A program made the translations under genes and the position numbers. A stretch of DNA of 43,920 nt from Candidatus Binataceae bacterium (GTDB lineage Bacteria; Desulfobacterota; Binatia; Binatales; Binataceae): contig DATJMX010000048.1 of assembly GCA_035508495.1 (NCBI GenBank), positions 1 to 43,920 of the forward strand, written 5' to 3'. The number at the start of each line of letters is the position of its first letter. Position 1 is the stretch's first letter. This document shows, one piece after another, positions 24,398 to 32,322 of the stretch. The notes under the pieces were generated by a model. That model had not been told where the DNA came from. It saw nothing but the letters and a program-made list of their open reading frames with translations, and did no database searches.

Positions 24398-24715
24398 ATG
24401 GAGAATTGCCCGCCACCGTTGGAATCCGAGGTCTACGAAGTTCTGCGCGAATGCTACGACCCCGAGATTCCCGTCAATCTCGTTGACCTCGGCCTCATCT
24501 ACGCCGTCGAGGTCAAGGAACACGTCGTCAATATCGTGATGACACTGACCGCGCCCGGTTGCTCGATGGGCATGATGATCCGCGAGAACATCGAGGACAA
24601 GCTGCTCGGCCTGCCCGGCTGCGACGAGGCGGTCGTCGAGATCGTATGGGATCCACCCTGGACCCCGCACATGATGACCGAAGCCGCCCGCAAACAACTC
24701 GGCATCGACGACTAG
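24398..24715 (+). CDS. MIP18/SufT-PaaD family protein (DUF59)
   Basis: A 105-residue iron-sulfur cluster assembly-type protein. YEVLRECYDPEIPVNLVDLG is the signature DPEI-x-V-x-LG region, and TLTAPGCSMG carries the conserved Cys of the family. VEIVWDPPWTPHMMTEAARK is the C-terminal helix. SufT/PaaD/MIP18 relatives help insert Fe-S clusters into target enzymes. It stands alone here, not in a suf or paa operon. Its stop TAG overlaps the stop of the convergent gene in the palindrome CTAG. Targets unknown. Confidence 0.92.
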   Translation: MENCPPPLESEVYEVLRECYDPEIPVNLVDLGLIYAVEVKEHVVNIVMTLTAPGCSMGMMIRENIEDKLLGLPGCDEAVVEIVWDPPWTPHMMTEAARKQLGIDD

Positions 24716-26322
24716 TCCGGATCGATCAGCACGCCCGGGTTCAGGATGCCTTGCGGGTCCAGCGCCTTCTTGGCGGCTTTGAGAGCCGTTGCGAAGCCGT
24801 CGGGGCGCTGTCGGTCGTACCATGGGCGATGATCGCGGCCGACGGCGTGATGATGCGTAATCGTGCCGCCCAGCTTGATTAGCAGATCCGATACTGCCGC
24901 CTTGATCTCATCCCATTGCTGAACCTGCGAGCCCTTCTTGCCCGGCGCGAGCACCGTATAATACGGTGCGGGGCCGTCGGGATAAGCGTGGGTGAAGCGG
25001 CACGTCACTGTTCCCTTGCCACACACGCGCGCGACAACCTCGCGCGCCTTTTCCATCAGTTGTCGATGGAACTCCGCAAAGCGGTCCCACGTGATCGCGG
25101 TTTCGAACGTGTCGCTGACCATGCCCATCCCGATCACGGTATCGCGCAGGTATGGCGCGTTGAGAAACGCATTTCGCCACGCGCCCGCCGCGCCCTCATG
25201 CGTCGCTTCTTTGTCGGTGCGCGTCTTGCCCGCATCGTCGGGAATTTTACCGCCGTGATCGGCAACGCATTCGAGCGCGCGCTTCATCCACGGCTCGAGC
25301 GGGTGATCCGCCGACTCGAACGCGAGCACCAGCACCGATTCGCTGCCATCGCCCGCGCCCGCGTTGAGCGCCTCGCCTTCATCGAGCACGCGGCAGTTCG
25401 CCGGATACAATCCCGCCTGCGAAATCTGACGCACGGCTTCCGCCGCCTTGATGAAGCTCCGGAACGGTATCGACGCGCCGGCGCGGAACGTCGGACGATC
25501 CTGCAGACGCATCCACGCTTCGGTGATGATGCCGAGCGTGCCTTCGGAGCCGATAAACATCCTGTCTGGGCTAGGTCCCGCGCCGGAGCCCGGCAGCCGC
25601 CGCGACTCGACGATACCGCGCGGAGTGACGACGCGCAGCGCTTCGACGAAATCGTCGATATGCGTGTAGAGCGTCGCGTAGTGGCCGCCCGAGCGCGTCG
25701 CAATCCATCCGCCGAGCGAGGAGAACTCGAACGATTGCGGATAGTGCCGAAGCGTATAGCCATGCGGCCGCAGTTGATCTTCGAGCGCGGGTCCGAGCAC
25801 GCCGCCCTGGATTCGTGCGGCCCGTGACGCACGATCGACTTCCAGCACTTTGTCCAGATGCAGCAGATCGATCGAGACTGCGCCGCGATAATCGCCCCTT
25901 GAAGGAGGCTCGACACCGCCGACCACGCTCGAACCGCCGCCGTAGGGCGATGCCGCGAGCTTGGCGCTGTCGCACCATTCGAGCACGCGCACCAGTCCTT
26001 TCTCGTCGCGCGGAAACGCGACGATGTCGAACGGGTTCGGATAGTTGCGCTCGAACGCGCGCACGCCGTCGCGGAAGCTTTTGCCGTAGCTGTGCCCGGC
26101 GCGATCGTAGGTACTCGTCGAGCAGATGTCCTTTAGCGCGTCGGGAACGGCGACGCGCGGCGCGCGCAGGTTGAGCTCGGCCTCGGTCGGCGGCGGCGTG
26201 ATCTCGAATCCGTCGAGCCCGAACCGCTTCGCCATCCGCTCGGCCATATGCTTTTGCTGTTCGGCATTCGGCCCCTGGTCTTCGTAACCCCAGCCCCAGA
26301 ACTTGCGCCTGCGCTCAGCCAT
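24712..26322 (-). CDS. FAD-binding oxidase, alkyldihydroxyacetonephosphate synthase-like
   Basis: A 536-residue flavoprotein of the VAO/PCMH type. It begins with RRRKFWGWGYED, as alkyl-DHAP synthases (AGPS) do, has the FAD-binding segments YGGGSSVVGGVEP and GSEGTLGIITEAWMRL, and a C-terminal histidine cluster THHHAVGRDHRPWY matching the catalytic His region of AGPS. AGPS exchanges the acyl chain of acyl-DHAP for a fatty alcohol, making ether lipids. The family also includes related oxidases, so ether lipid synthesis is likely but not certain. It is the last gene of the hopanoid array, 34 bases after an SDR. Confidence 0.8.
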   Translation of the reverse strand: MAERRRKFWGWGYEDQGPNAEQQKHMAERMAKRFGLDGFEITPPPTEAELNLRAPRVAVPDALKDICSTSTYDRAGHSYGKSFRDGVRAFERNYPNPFDIVAFPRDEKGLVRVLEWCDSAKLAASPYGGGSSVVGGVEPPSRGDYRGAVSIDLLHLDKVLEVDRASRAARIQGGVLGPALEDQLRPHGYTLRHYPQSFEFSSLGGWIATRSGGHYATLYTHIDDFVEALRVVTPRGIVESRRLPGSGAGPSPDRMFIGSEGTLGIITEAWMRLQDRPTFRAGASIPFRSFIKAAEAVRQISQAGLYPANCRVLDEGEALNAGAGDGSESVLVLAFESADHPLEPWMKRALECVADHGGKIPDDAGKTRTDKEATHEGAAGAWRNAFLNAPYLRDTVIGMGMVSDTFETAITWDRFAEFHRQLMEKAREVVARVCGKGTVTCRFTHAYPDGPAPYYTVLAPGKKGSQVQQWDEIKAAVSDLLIKLGGTITHHHAVGRDHRPWYDRQRPDGFATALKAAKKALDPQGILNPGVLIDPD

Positions 26323-26356
26323 CGTCGTTCGCCTCTTGTTAACTACTTGTGATGAG

Positions 26357-27145
26357 CTAGCCGCGGATCGGCGGCACGTACGCGCCCGCGTTGAAGCCGC
26401 CGTCGATCGGCACCGCGACTCCCGTGATAAACGCGGCCTGGTCCGACGCGAGGAAGGTCGCGAGCGCCGCGACCTCTTCGGGTTTTCCGTTGCGGCCCAG
26501 CGGATGCATGATCCCGGTGCGCTCCCACATCATCTGCGACGCGCCCGCGGGAATCGTGTTGCAGTTCTCCGCGATCGGAGTCTCGATCACGCCCGGACAG
26601 ATCGTGTTGCAGCGGATATTGTGCTTGGCGAAGTCGAGCGCGATGCCCTTGGACATGATGACGACGCCGCCCTTGGCCGCCTGGTATGCGCCGAGGTTCG
26701 GCACGCCTTCGATTCCCGCGCCGCTGGCGGTATTGATGATCACGCCGCCGCCCTGCTTGATCATGTGCGGGATCGCGTACTTGCAGCCGAAAAACACACC
26801 CTTCATGCACACATCGACGACCCAGTCCCATTCCTGCTCGGTGGTATCGACTACGTTCTTCGGCACGAACACGCCCGCGTTGTTGAACAGGATATCGAGG
26901 CGGCCGAAGATACGGACCGTCTCCTCGACCATCTTCTCGACTTCGGCGCCGACGCGCACATCGACCGCGACCGACTTCGCCGAGCCTCCGGCCTTGCCGA
27001 TCTCCGCGACGGTGTTCTGCGCCGATTCGGTGCGCACGTCGGCGACCATCACCTTCGCGCCTTCTTCGGCAAATCGAATCGCGCTGGCGCGCCCGATTCC
27101 CGAGCCCGCGCCAGTGACGAGTGCAACTTTATCCTTGAGCATCAT
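26357..27145 (-). CDS. Short-chain dehydrogenase/reductase in hopanoid array
   Basis: A 262-residue classical SDR with TGAGSGIG, VADVRTES (acidic end of strand 2, NAD-type), NNAG, the catalytic Ser in NTASGAG, Y-x3-K in YQAAKGG and CPGVIETPI. The start could be either of two adjacent ATGs (27145 or 27142). It is 34 bases upstream of the AGPS-like gene and 71 bases downstream of the CruF-like gene. If the flavoprotein makes alkyl-DHAP, this SDR could be the ketone reductase that must follow; equally it may act on a hopanoid alcohol. This is inference from position. Confidence 0.88.
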   Translation of the reverse strand: MMLKDKVALVTGAGSGIGRASAIRFAEEGAKVMVADVRTESAQNTVAEIGKAGGSAKSVAVDVRVGAEVEKMVEETVRIFGRLDILFNNAGVFVPKNVVDTTEQEWDWVVDVCMKGVFFGCKYAIPHMIKQGGGVIINTASGAGIEGVPNLGAYQAAKGGVVIMSKGIALDFAKHNIRCNTICPGVIETPIAENCNTIPAGASQMMWERTGIMHPLGRNGKPEEVAALATFLASDQAAFITGVAVPIDGGFNAGAYVPPIRG

Positions 27146-27216
27146 GAGCAGTGTTCCTCCACGGCGACCATCGCCGACTCGCGAGCATTGCCACGATCAC
27201 AGAGATTTTGAAAGCG

Positions 27217-28113
27217 TCAGGCGCTGCGACGGCTCGATTCGCGTGGCGCAGGAGCTTCGACGTTCCAAGTCAGTTCGCGCTCGTAAGGAAAGTCGGCGAG
27301 ATGGCGTTCGATCGCGGCGCGATCGCCGTAGCAGTCGGGGCGCGTAAGGATATGAATCGCGAGGGACGCGAAGGGCAGGTAGACGAACACGCTCGCCCAT
27401 CCGATCCCGCTCGCGCCGATGCGAAACAGCATCGTGATTCCGAACAGCACGATTCCGGTGTAGAGCGCGGGGCCGAGCAGCGCGCGCGAGCGCATCGATG
27501 GAAGTGCGCCGGCGGGCTTTCCCGCGCCGCGATTTATCGTCGAGTCGAGGAGTTGGAAGATCGCGATAGTGATCGCCGCGACGAAATACCATCCGAGGTA
27601 ATTGCTGATCGGCACGCCGAAATGCGGTCCCGGCGGGTCGTACCAGAAAATCTTGCCGAGGAACCATCGGTCGCCGAGCACGCTCAGCGGATCGACCACC
27701 CAGTCGATCATCACCATGAACAGCGCGGCCATCAGCCATACGCGCGGCGCGCGGCGAATCTTCCGCGTATCGAGGATCCGAAGGTCGGCGCCCTGGCGAT
27801 AAAGCGGCGAGCTCAGCAGCAGAGCGACGCTGTAACTCGCGAAGCCGAGGAACGTGAACGACAGCGAGTCCATGAAAGGCACTCCGAAGATCCAGATTTC
27901 GCGATCGTGCGTCGCCTCGATGTAGTGATAGAGCCCGAAGGGAAAGCCGTTGTGCACCGACGACCATTCGCACGTGAGCGAGACGACGTAGGTCAGAATG
28001 GTGAAGAGCAGCGTCGTGCGCAGGCCGAAGTTGATGATCGCGATAAAAAGGAAGCTCGCGAGGAAGATGAACACGTAAGGGCGGAGCGCGATCGTCGAGA
28101 GCAGCAGATGCAT
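27217..28113 (-). CDS. CruF-like (DUF422) carotenoid hydratase-family membrane protein
   Basis: A 298-residue integral membrane protein with about seven to eight hydrophobic segments. The motifs EWSSVHNGFPFGLYHY, GVPFMDSLSF and VDPLSVLGDRWF are those of the CruF/bisanhydrobacterioruberin hydratase family, which adds water across terminal double bonds of linear carotenoids. Here it lies 12 bases after hpnA inside the hopanoid operon, and no phytoene or lycopene gene is seen. The substrate may be a C30 isoprenoid such as squalene rather than a C40 carotenoid. The C-terminal tail is basic. Family confident; substrate inferred only. Confidence 0.8.
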   Translation of the reverse strand: MHLLLSTIALRPYVFIFLASFLFIAIINFGLRTTLLFTILTYVVSLTCEWSSVHNGFPFGLYHYIEATHDREIWIFGVPFMDSLSFTFLGFASYSVALLLSSPLYRQGADLRILDTRKIRRAPRVWLMAALFMVMIDWVVDPLSVLGDRWFLGKIFWYDPPGPHFGVPISNYLGWYFVAAITIAIFQLLDSTINRGAGKPAGALPSMRSRALLGPALYTGIVLFGITMLFRIGASGIGWASVFVYLPFASLAIHILTRPDCYGDRAAIERHLADFPYERELTWNVEAPAPRESSRRSA

Positions 28114-28125
28114 CGCGGGCGCTCC

Positions 28126-29127
28126 CTACGCGGCCGTGCGCGAGTGCATCGCTTTGAAAAACTCGATCGCGCGGCGAATCGAATCGTCAACCGGACCCGG
28201 CTCGTAGCCGAGCTCGGCCTTCGCTTTCGATGAATCGAAGAACATGTGCTTGCGCGCCATGCGAACTTCGGTGAGGCTAGCGCGCGGCGCGCGCCGCGTA
28301 ACGGTGCGCGATACCGCTTCGGCGCCGAGGGCGAAGCCGAACGCGACGGCGTATGGGATTCGCACGCGCGGCGCGGCGAGTCCGGAGAGCCGCGCAAGCC
28401 GCGCAAGGAATTCTTTCAAACTCATGTTCTCCGCGCCGAGAATATATTTCTCACCAACTCGACCGCGCTCCGCCGCGAGCAGATGGCCGCGCGCGCAATC
28501 GGCAGCGTCAACAAGGTTGAGTCCCGTGTCGACATACGCCGGCATCCGCCGGTTGAGAAAATCCACGATGATGCGTCCGGTCGGAGTGGGCTTGTAGTCG
28601 TACTCGCCAATCGGCGTGGAAGGGTTCACGATCACGACCGGTGCGCCTTCGCGCGCGGCTTTCATAGCTTCCTGCTCGGCGAGAAATTTCGAGCGCTTGT
28701 AGTGCCCCGGCATCTGCTCGAGCGTGACGGGAGTGTCCTCGCGCCCGATTCCGCCGTGCGGAATTCCGAGCGCACCCACAGTGCTCGTATGCACGATTCG
28801 TTTCACGCCCGCGGCGCGCGCGGCACGGATCACGTTCTTCGTGCCCTCTACGTTGGTCGCGTACATAGGAGCGGGGTCGGTGAGCCAGAGCCGGTAATCG
28901 GCTGCCACGTGATAGACCTCGTTACATCCCGTGGAGGCGCGTTCGACTGATGACGCGTCGCGCAGGTCGCCGATCGCGAGCTCGATATCGAGTCCGACGA
29001 GCGCGCTGCGGTCCGCCTTTTCACGCAACAGCACACGCACATGATCGCCGCGCGCGAGGAGAGCGCGCACGACGTGGCTTCCTACGAAGCCGTTGCCCCC
29101 GGTCACGAGTGCCGTCTTAGATGCCAT
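28126..29127 (-). CDS. hpnA: Hopanoid-associated sugar epimerase HpnA
   Basis: HpnA (333 residues) is an extended SDR of the dihydroflavonol-reductase type found in hopanoid clusters. TGGNGFVGSHVVRALL is the Rossmann start, TSTVGALG and Y-x3-K (HYKRSK) form the active site, and NPSTPIGEYDYKPTPTGR followed by the NRRMPAYVDTGLNLVD segment is specific for HpnA. Its reaction is not established; a role in forming hopanoid head groups is supposed. It is four bases after hpnE and twelve before the CruF-like gene, so translation is closely linked. Confidence 0.93.
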   Translation of the reverse strand: MASKTALVTGGNGFVGSHVVRALLARGDHVRVLLREKADRSALVGLDIELAIGDLRDASSVERASTGCNEVYHVAADYRLWLTDPAPMYATNVEGTKNVIRAARAAGVKRIVHTSTVGALGIPHGGIGREDTPVTLEQMPGHYKRSKFLAEQEAMKAAREGAPVVIVNPSTPIGEYDYKPTPTGRIIVDFLNRRMPAYVDTGLNLVDAADCARGHLLAAERGRVGEKYILGAENMSLKEFLARLARLSGLAAPRVRIPYAVAFGFALGAEAVSRTVTRRAPRASLTEVRMARKHMFFDSSKAKAELGYEPGPVDDSIRRAIEFFKAMHSRTAA

Positions 29128-29131
29128 CGCG

Positions 29132-30493
29132 CTAGGCGCCGACGCGGCCCGCGACTGCGTCGGCTGCCGCGTTGCCGGAGATCACCGCGCTTTCGATCGT
29201 CGCGGGCAGGCCGGTCTGAATCCAGTCGCCGGCGAGAAAGAAGTTTGGAATCGGCGTCGATGCCGTTGGGCGCAACTCATGAGAGCGCAGGTCGGGCGCC
29301 ATCGTCGCCTGCTTTTCCTTGAGCACGAGAGCCTTGAGCAGCTTCGCGTCCGTCGCCGCCGGGATCATCTTGCGCAGGTCGGCGAGGACGACGTCGAGCA
29401 GCTCATCATTCGACTGATCGACGATCCGGCGCGCGCCGCTGATGACGAAGCTCAGATAACCCGGATGCGACTCGCCGTGCAGCTCGAAGATACGCCGCTT
29501 GTTGAACATCCATTGCGTGGTCGTGCCGATGAAGCCGACGAATGCCGAATTGGTGATGGTACGATCGAACCACGCATGCACGCAGATGATTGGCGAAGTC
29601 GTGAGTCCATCGAAGCGCGAGAAGAACGGATCCGCGACAGCGTTCTCAGGCAGAAAGCGCAGCAGATGATGCGGCGGAACGGCCGAGATGAAATTCGACG
29701 CGCCGAGGCGGCGACCGTCGCGCAGGCGCACGCTCGCGATCCTGCCGCCCTCGCCAACGTCGAGCGCTTCGACGATCGCATGCGATTCGACGAGGCCGCC
29801 CGAGTCTTCGATGATCTTCCTGGCGCCCGTGCAGTAGAGCTCGCTAAGTCCGACCTTGGGATAAACGAACGATGAATCCGCGCGGCGGCCAAAGAACGCG
29901 CGCTGGAGCACGGTCGCGAGCAGCATTGCCGATGACGACTCGGGCTCGTCGTTGAGCGTCGCGATCGAAATCGGATACCAGAACGTGTCGCGGATGCGTT
30001 GGCTCTGGCCGAGCCTGTCCATCAGCGCGACGACGGTGAGCTTCTCGAGGATGCCTTCGTCGCGGCGATGCATCCCGAGCAGGCGCAGACCGGCGCGCAT
30101 CGCGCTCAGGCGTTCACCAATAGTCAAGTGCCGATAGCGCATCAGCGCCATCGCCATGTGCATTGGGCCGGGCAGATGCGCGGCATGAACCGAGGCGCTC
30201 TTGCCGCGACCGTCGAGCATGTCAATTTCAAGATCGTCGTGGATCACGAGCTTGTCGCGCGAGCCGACGCGGGTGAGAAAATCCAGCGTCGCGCGGTAGC
30301 ATCCCATGAGAACGTGCTGGCCGTTGTCGACCGAGTCACCAGTGTCGGGATCGGCAAACGAATATGCGCGGCCTCCGAGTGCGGGCTTGCGCTCGAGCAG
30401 CGCCACGCGGAAACCCTTGTCCGCGAGGGCGACCCCAGCGCTGAGCCCCGCGAAGCCGCCGCCGATTACAACGACGTCCTTGGGCTCAATCAT
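29132..30493 (-). CDS. hpnE: Hydroxysqualene dehydroxylase HpnE
   Basis: HpnE (453 residues) is an FAD amine-oxidase-family enzyme that reduces hydroxysqualene to squalene. DVVVIGGGFAGLSAG binds FAD, GGRAYSFADPDTGDSVDNGQ... includes the family-specific VDNGQHVLMGCY segment, and the C-terminal FLAGDWIQTGLPATIESAV closes the FAD site. It follows hpnD by six bases, completing the hpnC-hpnD-hpnE squalene route in order. Soluble or peripheral on the membrane. Confidence 0.95.
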   Translation of the reverse strand: MIEPKDVVVIGGGFAGLSAGVALADKGFRVALLERKPALGGRAYSFADPDTGDSVDNGQHVLMGCYRATLDFLTRVGSRDKLVIHDDLEIDMLDGRGKSASVHAAHLPGPMHMAMALMRYRHLTIGERLSAMRAGLRLLGMHRRDEGILEKLTVVALMDRLGQSQRIRDTFWYPISIATLNDEPESSSAMLLATVLQRAFFGRRADSSFVYPKVGLSELYCTGARKIIEDSGGLVESHAIVEALDVGEGGRIASVRLRDGRRLGASNFISAVPPHHLLRFLPENAVADPFFSRFDGLTTSPIICVHAWFDRTITNSAFVGFIGTTTQWMFNKRRIFELHGESHPGYLSFVISGARRIVDQSNDELLDVVLADLRKMIPAATDAKLLKALVLKEKQATMAPDLRSHELRPTASTPIPNFFLAGDWIQTGLPATIESAVISGNAAADAVAGRVGA

Positions 30494-30499
30494 CCTGCG

Positions 30500-31420
30500 T
30501 CATCCGTGGCGCGCGCCGAAACGGCCACTCGCCCACGCGCGGCCGACGAGGTAGAGCTTACGCGGCGCCGAGAGACTCAGGCGGCCCTCGAACACGCGAT
30601 AGTTCGATTCGACGATCCGATCGAGCAGCGTGCCGTAGATGAGGCGCATCGCTTCCGCCGTGACCAGCGAGCCGCGATCCTCCTCGGGCAGAGCGGCTTC
30701 AGCCTTGGCGTAGAACTCGCGCGCGCGGCGCGCTTCGAATTCCATCATGCGCACGAAGTTCTCATCGTAAATCCCGGCGAGCAGCTCTGCTTCGCTGAAT
30801 TCAAATCGCTCGATGTCTTCGAGCGGCAGATAGATACGGCCGCGGCCCGCGTCCTCGCGCACGTCGCGCAGGATATTGGTGAGCTGAAAGGCGATGCCGA
30901 GGTTTTCCGCGTATTCACGCGCGGCGGGATTGCTGTAGCCGAAAATCTCGATACAGATGAGGCCGACCGCGGCCGCGACGCGATAGCAATAGAGCCGCAG
31001 CTCTTCAAATGTCGCGTAGCGCTTCTGGGAAAGATCCATCTCGACGCCGGAGATGATCTCTTCGAAATACGCGCGCGGAATCTCGAAACGGCGAACGCTG
31101 TCCGTAAGCGCGCGAGAAATGGCACGCGTCGGCGCGCCGTTGTATACGCGCTCGAGCTCTTCGCGCCAGCGCCCGAGCATCGCGGCCGGATCGCTGAAGC
31201 CTTCGTCGTCGGCAATGTCGTCGAGGAAGCGGCAGAACGCGTACACCGAGTGCAGCGCGCGGCGGCGTTCCGCGGGCAGCAGCATGAAGGCGTAGTAGAA
31301 ATTCGACGACGAGTTCCGGGTGATATGAGCGCAGCGCTCGTAGTCGGCATCGAGCGAAGTATGCGCCGGCTCGAAGCCCGCGCGCTCGAGTTGTTCGGAA
31401 TCAGTTTTGAAGGCGTCCAC
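30500..31420 (-). CDS. hpnD: Presqualene diphosphate synthase HpnD
   Basis: HpnD (306 residues) condenses two farnesyl diphosphates to presqualene diphosphate. The aspartate-rich motifs are FLDDIADDEG (about residue 65) and NILRDVREDAGRGRIYLP (about residue 180). SSNFYYAFMLLPAERRRALHS is the N-terminal squalene-synthase segment. Start is GTG 31420, which overlaps hpnC by 20 bases; this implies coupled translation. It is 6 bases from hpnE. The DDIADD motif separates it from HpnC. Confidence 0.95.
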   Translation of the reverse strand: MDAFKTDSEQLERAGFEPAHTSLDADYERCAHITRNSSSNFYYAFMLLPAERRRALHSVYAFCRFLDDIADDEGFSDPAAMLGRWREELERVYNGAPTRAISRALTDSVRRFEIPRAYFEEIISGVEMDLSQKRYATFEELRLYCYRVAAAVGLICIEIFGYSNPAAREYAENLGIAFQLTNILRDVREDAGRGRIYLPLEDIERFEFSEAELLAGIYDENFVRMMEFEARRAREFYAKAEAALPEEDRGSLVTAEAMRLIYGTLLDRIVESNYRVFEGRLSLSAPRKLYLVGRAWASGRFGARHG

Positions 31421-32318
31421 GGATCGCGCTCCATCCCAGTTTTAGGTAGTCCCACTTTTCCAGTTTAGGCCGCCGCTCGAAAACATCGTAGCCGACGCGC
31501 TCGATCGCGCGCAGGATCGCAAGCCCGCCGCCGGCGAACATCAGGATGTCGCGGCTGAGCCGCCGATCGACGAGCCTCGAAAGACCGTTACCGCCTTCGA
31601 GCAGCATCGCGCGCGCGATTGCGACTTCATGCCGCATCAGTGCGATGAACTTCGCCGCAATCTCGGGCTTGCCGAGTGCGTCGGGCGCGATCTCGAAGCG
31701 CGCAAGATCGGCGCGCGGAATATAGATGCGGCCCTTGCCCAGATCGATTGCGACGTCCTGCCAGAAATTCGCGAGCTGAAGCCCGCTGCATACGAGATCG
31801 GACAGATGCTGCCGCTCGTCGTCGCGGTAGCCAAACAGATACAGCACGAGACGTCCGACGGGATTTGCGGAATTGCGCGCATAGCCGAGCAGATCATCGA
31901 GCGTGTCGAAGCCCCGGAAATTCACGTCCGAGCGAAACGCGACGAGCAGATCGGCGAACGGCTCTTTCGGGATCTCGAACTTGCGTACCGTGTCGGCGAG
32001 CGCGACGAACACCAGATCGCGCGGCGCACCGGCGTAGGCGGCTTCGAGCTGATGCCCCCAGTCGTCGAGCTTCGCGAGATCGCGATCCTCGTCGGCAAAG
32101 TCGTCAGCGATCCGCGCGTAGGCGTAGATCGCGTGCATATGCTTGCGCATCGCGCGCGGCATCAGCCACGAGGCGATCGTGAAGTTCTCGTAGTGCGACT
32201 GCGCGAGCGCGGTGCAGAACGCATACGCGCGATCGAGCTCGGTCGATCCCGGCGTATCACGCCGCGAGGCTCCGAGCAGCGGGCGCTCGCTTCTGATTCC
32301 TGCTTCGCTGCCAATCAT
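31401..32318 (-). CDS. hpnC: Hydroxysqualene synthase HpnC
   Basis: HpnC (305 residues) converts presqualene diphosphate to hydroxysqualene. SHYENFTIASWLMPRAMRKH is the typical HpnC N-terminus, ADDFADEDRD the first Asp-rich motif (divergent from HpnD) and QLANFWQDVAIDLGKGRIYIP the second. ATG 32318 lies four bases after the dxr stop. HpnC, HpnD and HpnE together replace a single squalene synthase, the common bacterial route. Confidence 0.95.
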   Translation of the reverse strand: MIGSEAGIRSERPLLGASRRDTPGSTELDRAYAFCTALAQSHYENFTIASWLMPRAMRKHMHAIYAYARIADDFADEDRDLAKLDDWGHQLEAAYAGAPRDLVFVALADTVRKFEIPKEPFADLLVAFRSDVNFRGFDTLDDLLGYARNSANPVGRLVLYLFGYRDDERQHLSDLVCSGLQLANFWQDVAIDLGKGRIYIPRADLARFEIAPDALGKPEIAAKFIALMRHEVAIARAMLLEGGNGLSRLVDRRLSRDILMFAGGGLAILRAIERVGYDVFERRPKLEKWDYLKLGWSAIRGRLQN

Positions 32319-32322
32319 GACG

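Noticed and set aside
29132..30493. Phytoene desaturase assignment
   Set aside because: The VDNGQHVLMGCY segment and position after hpnC-hpnD identify HpnE instead.
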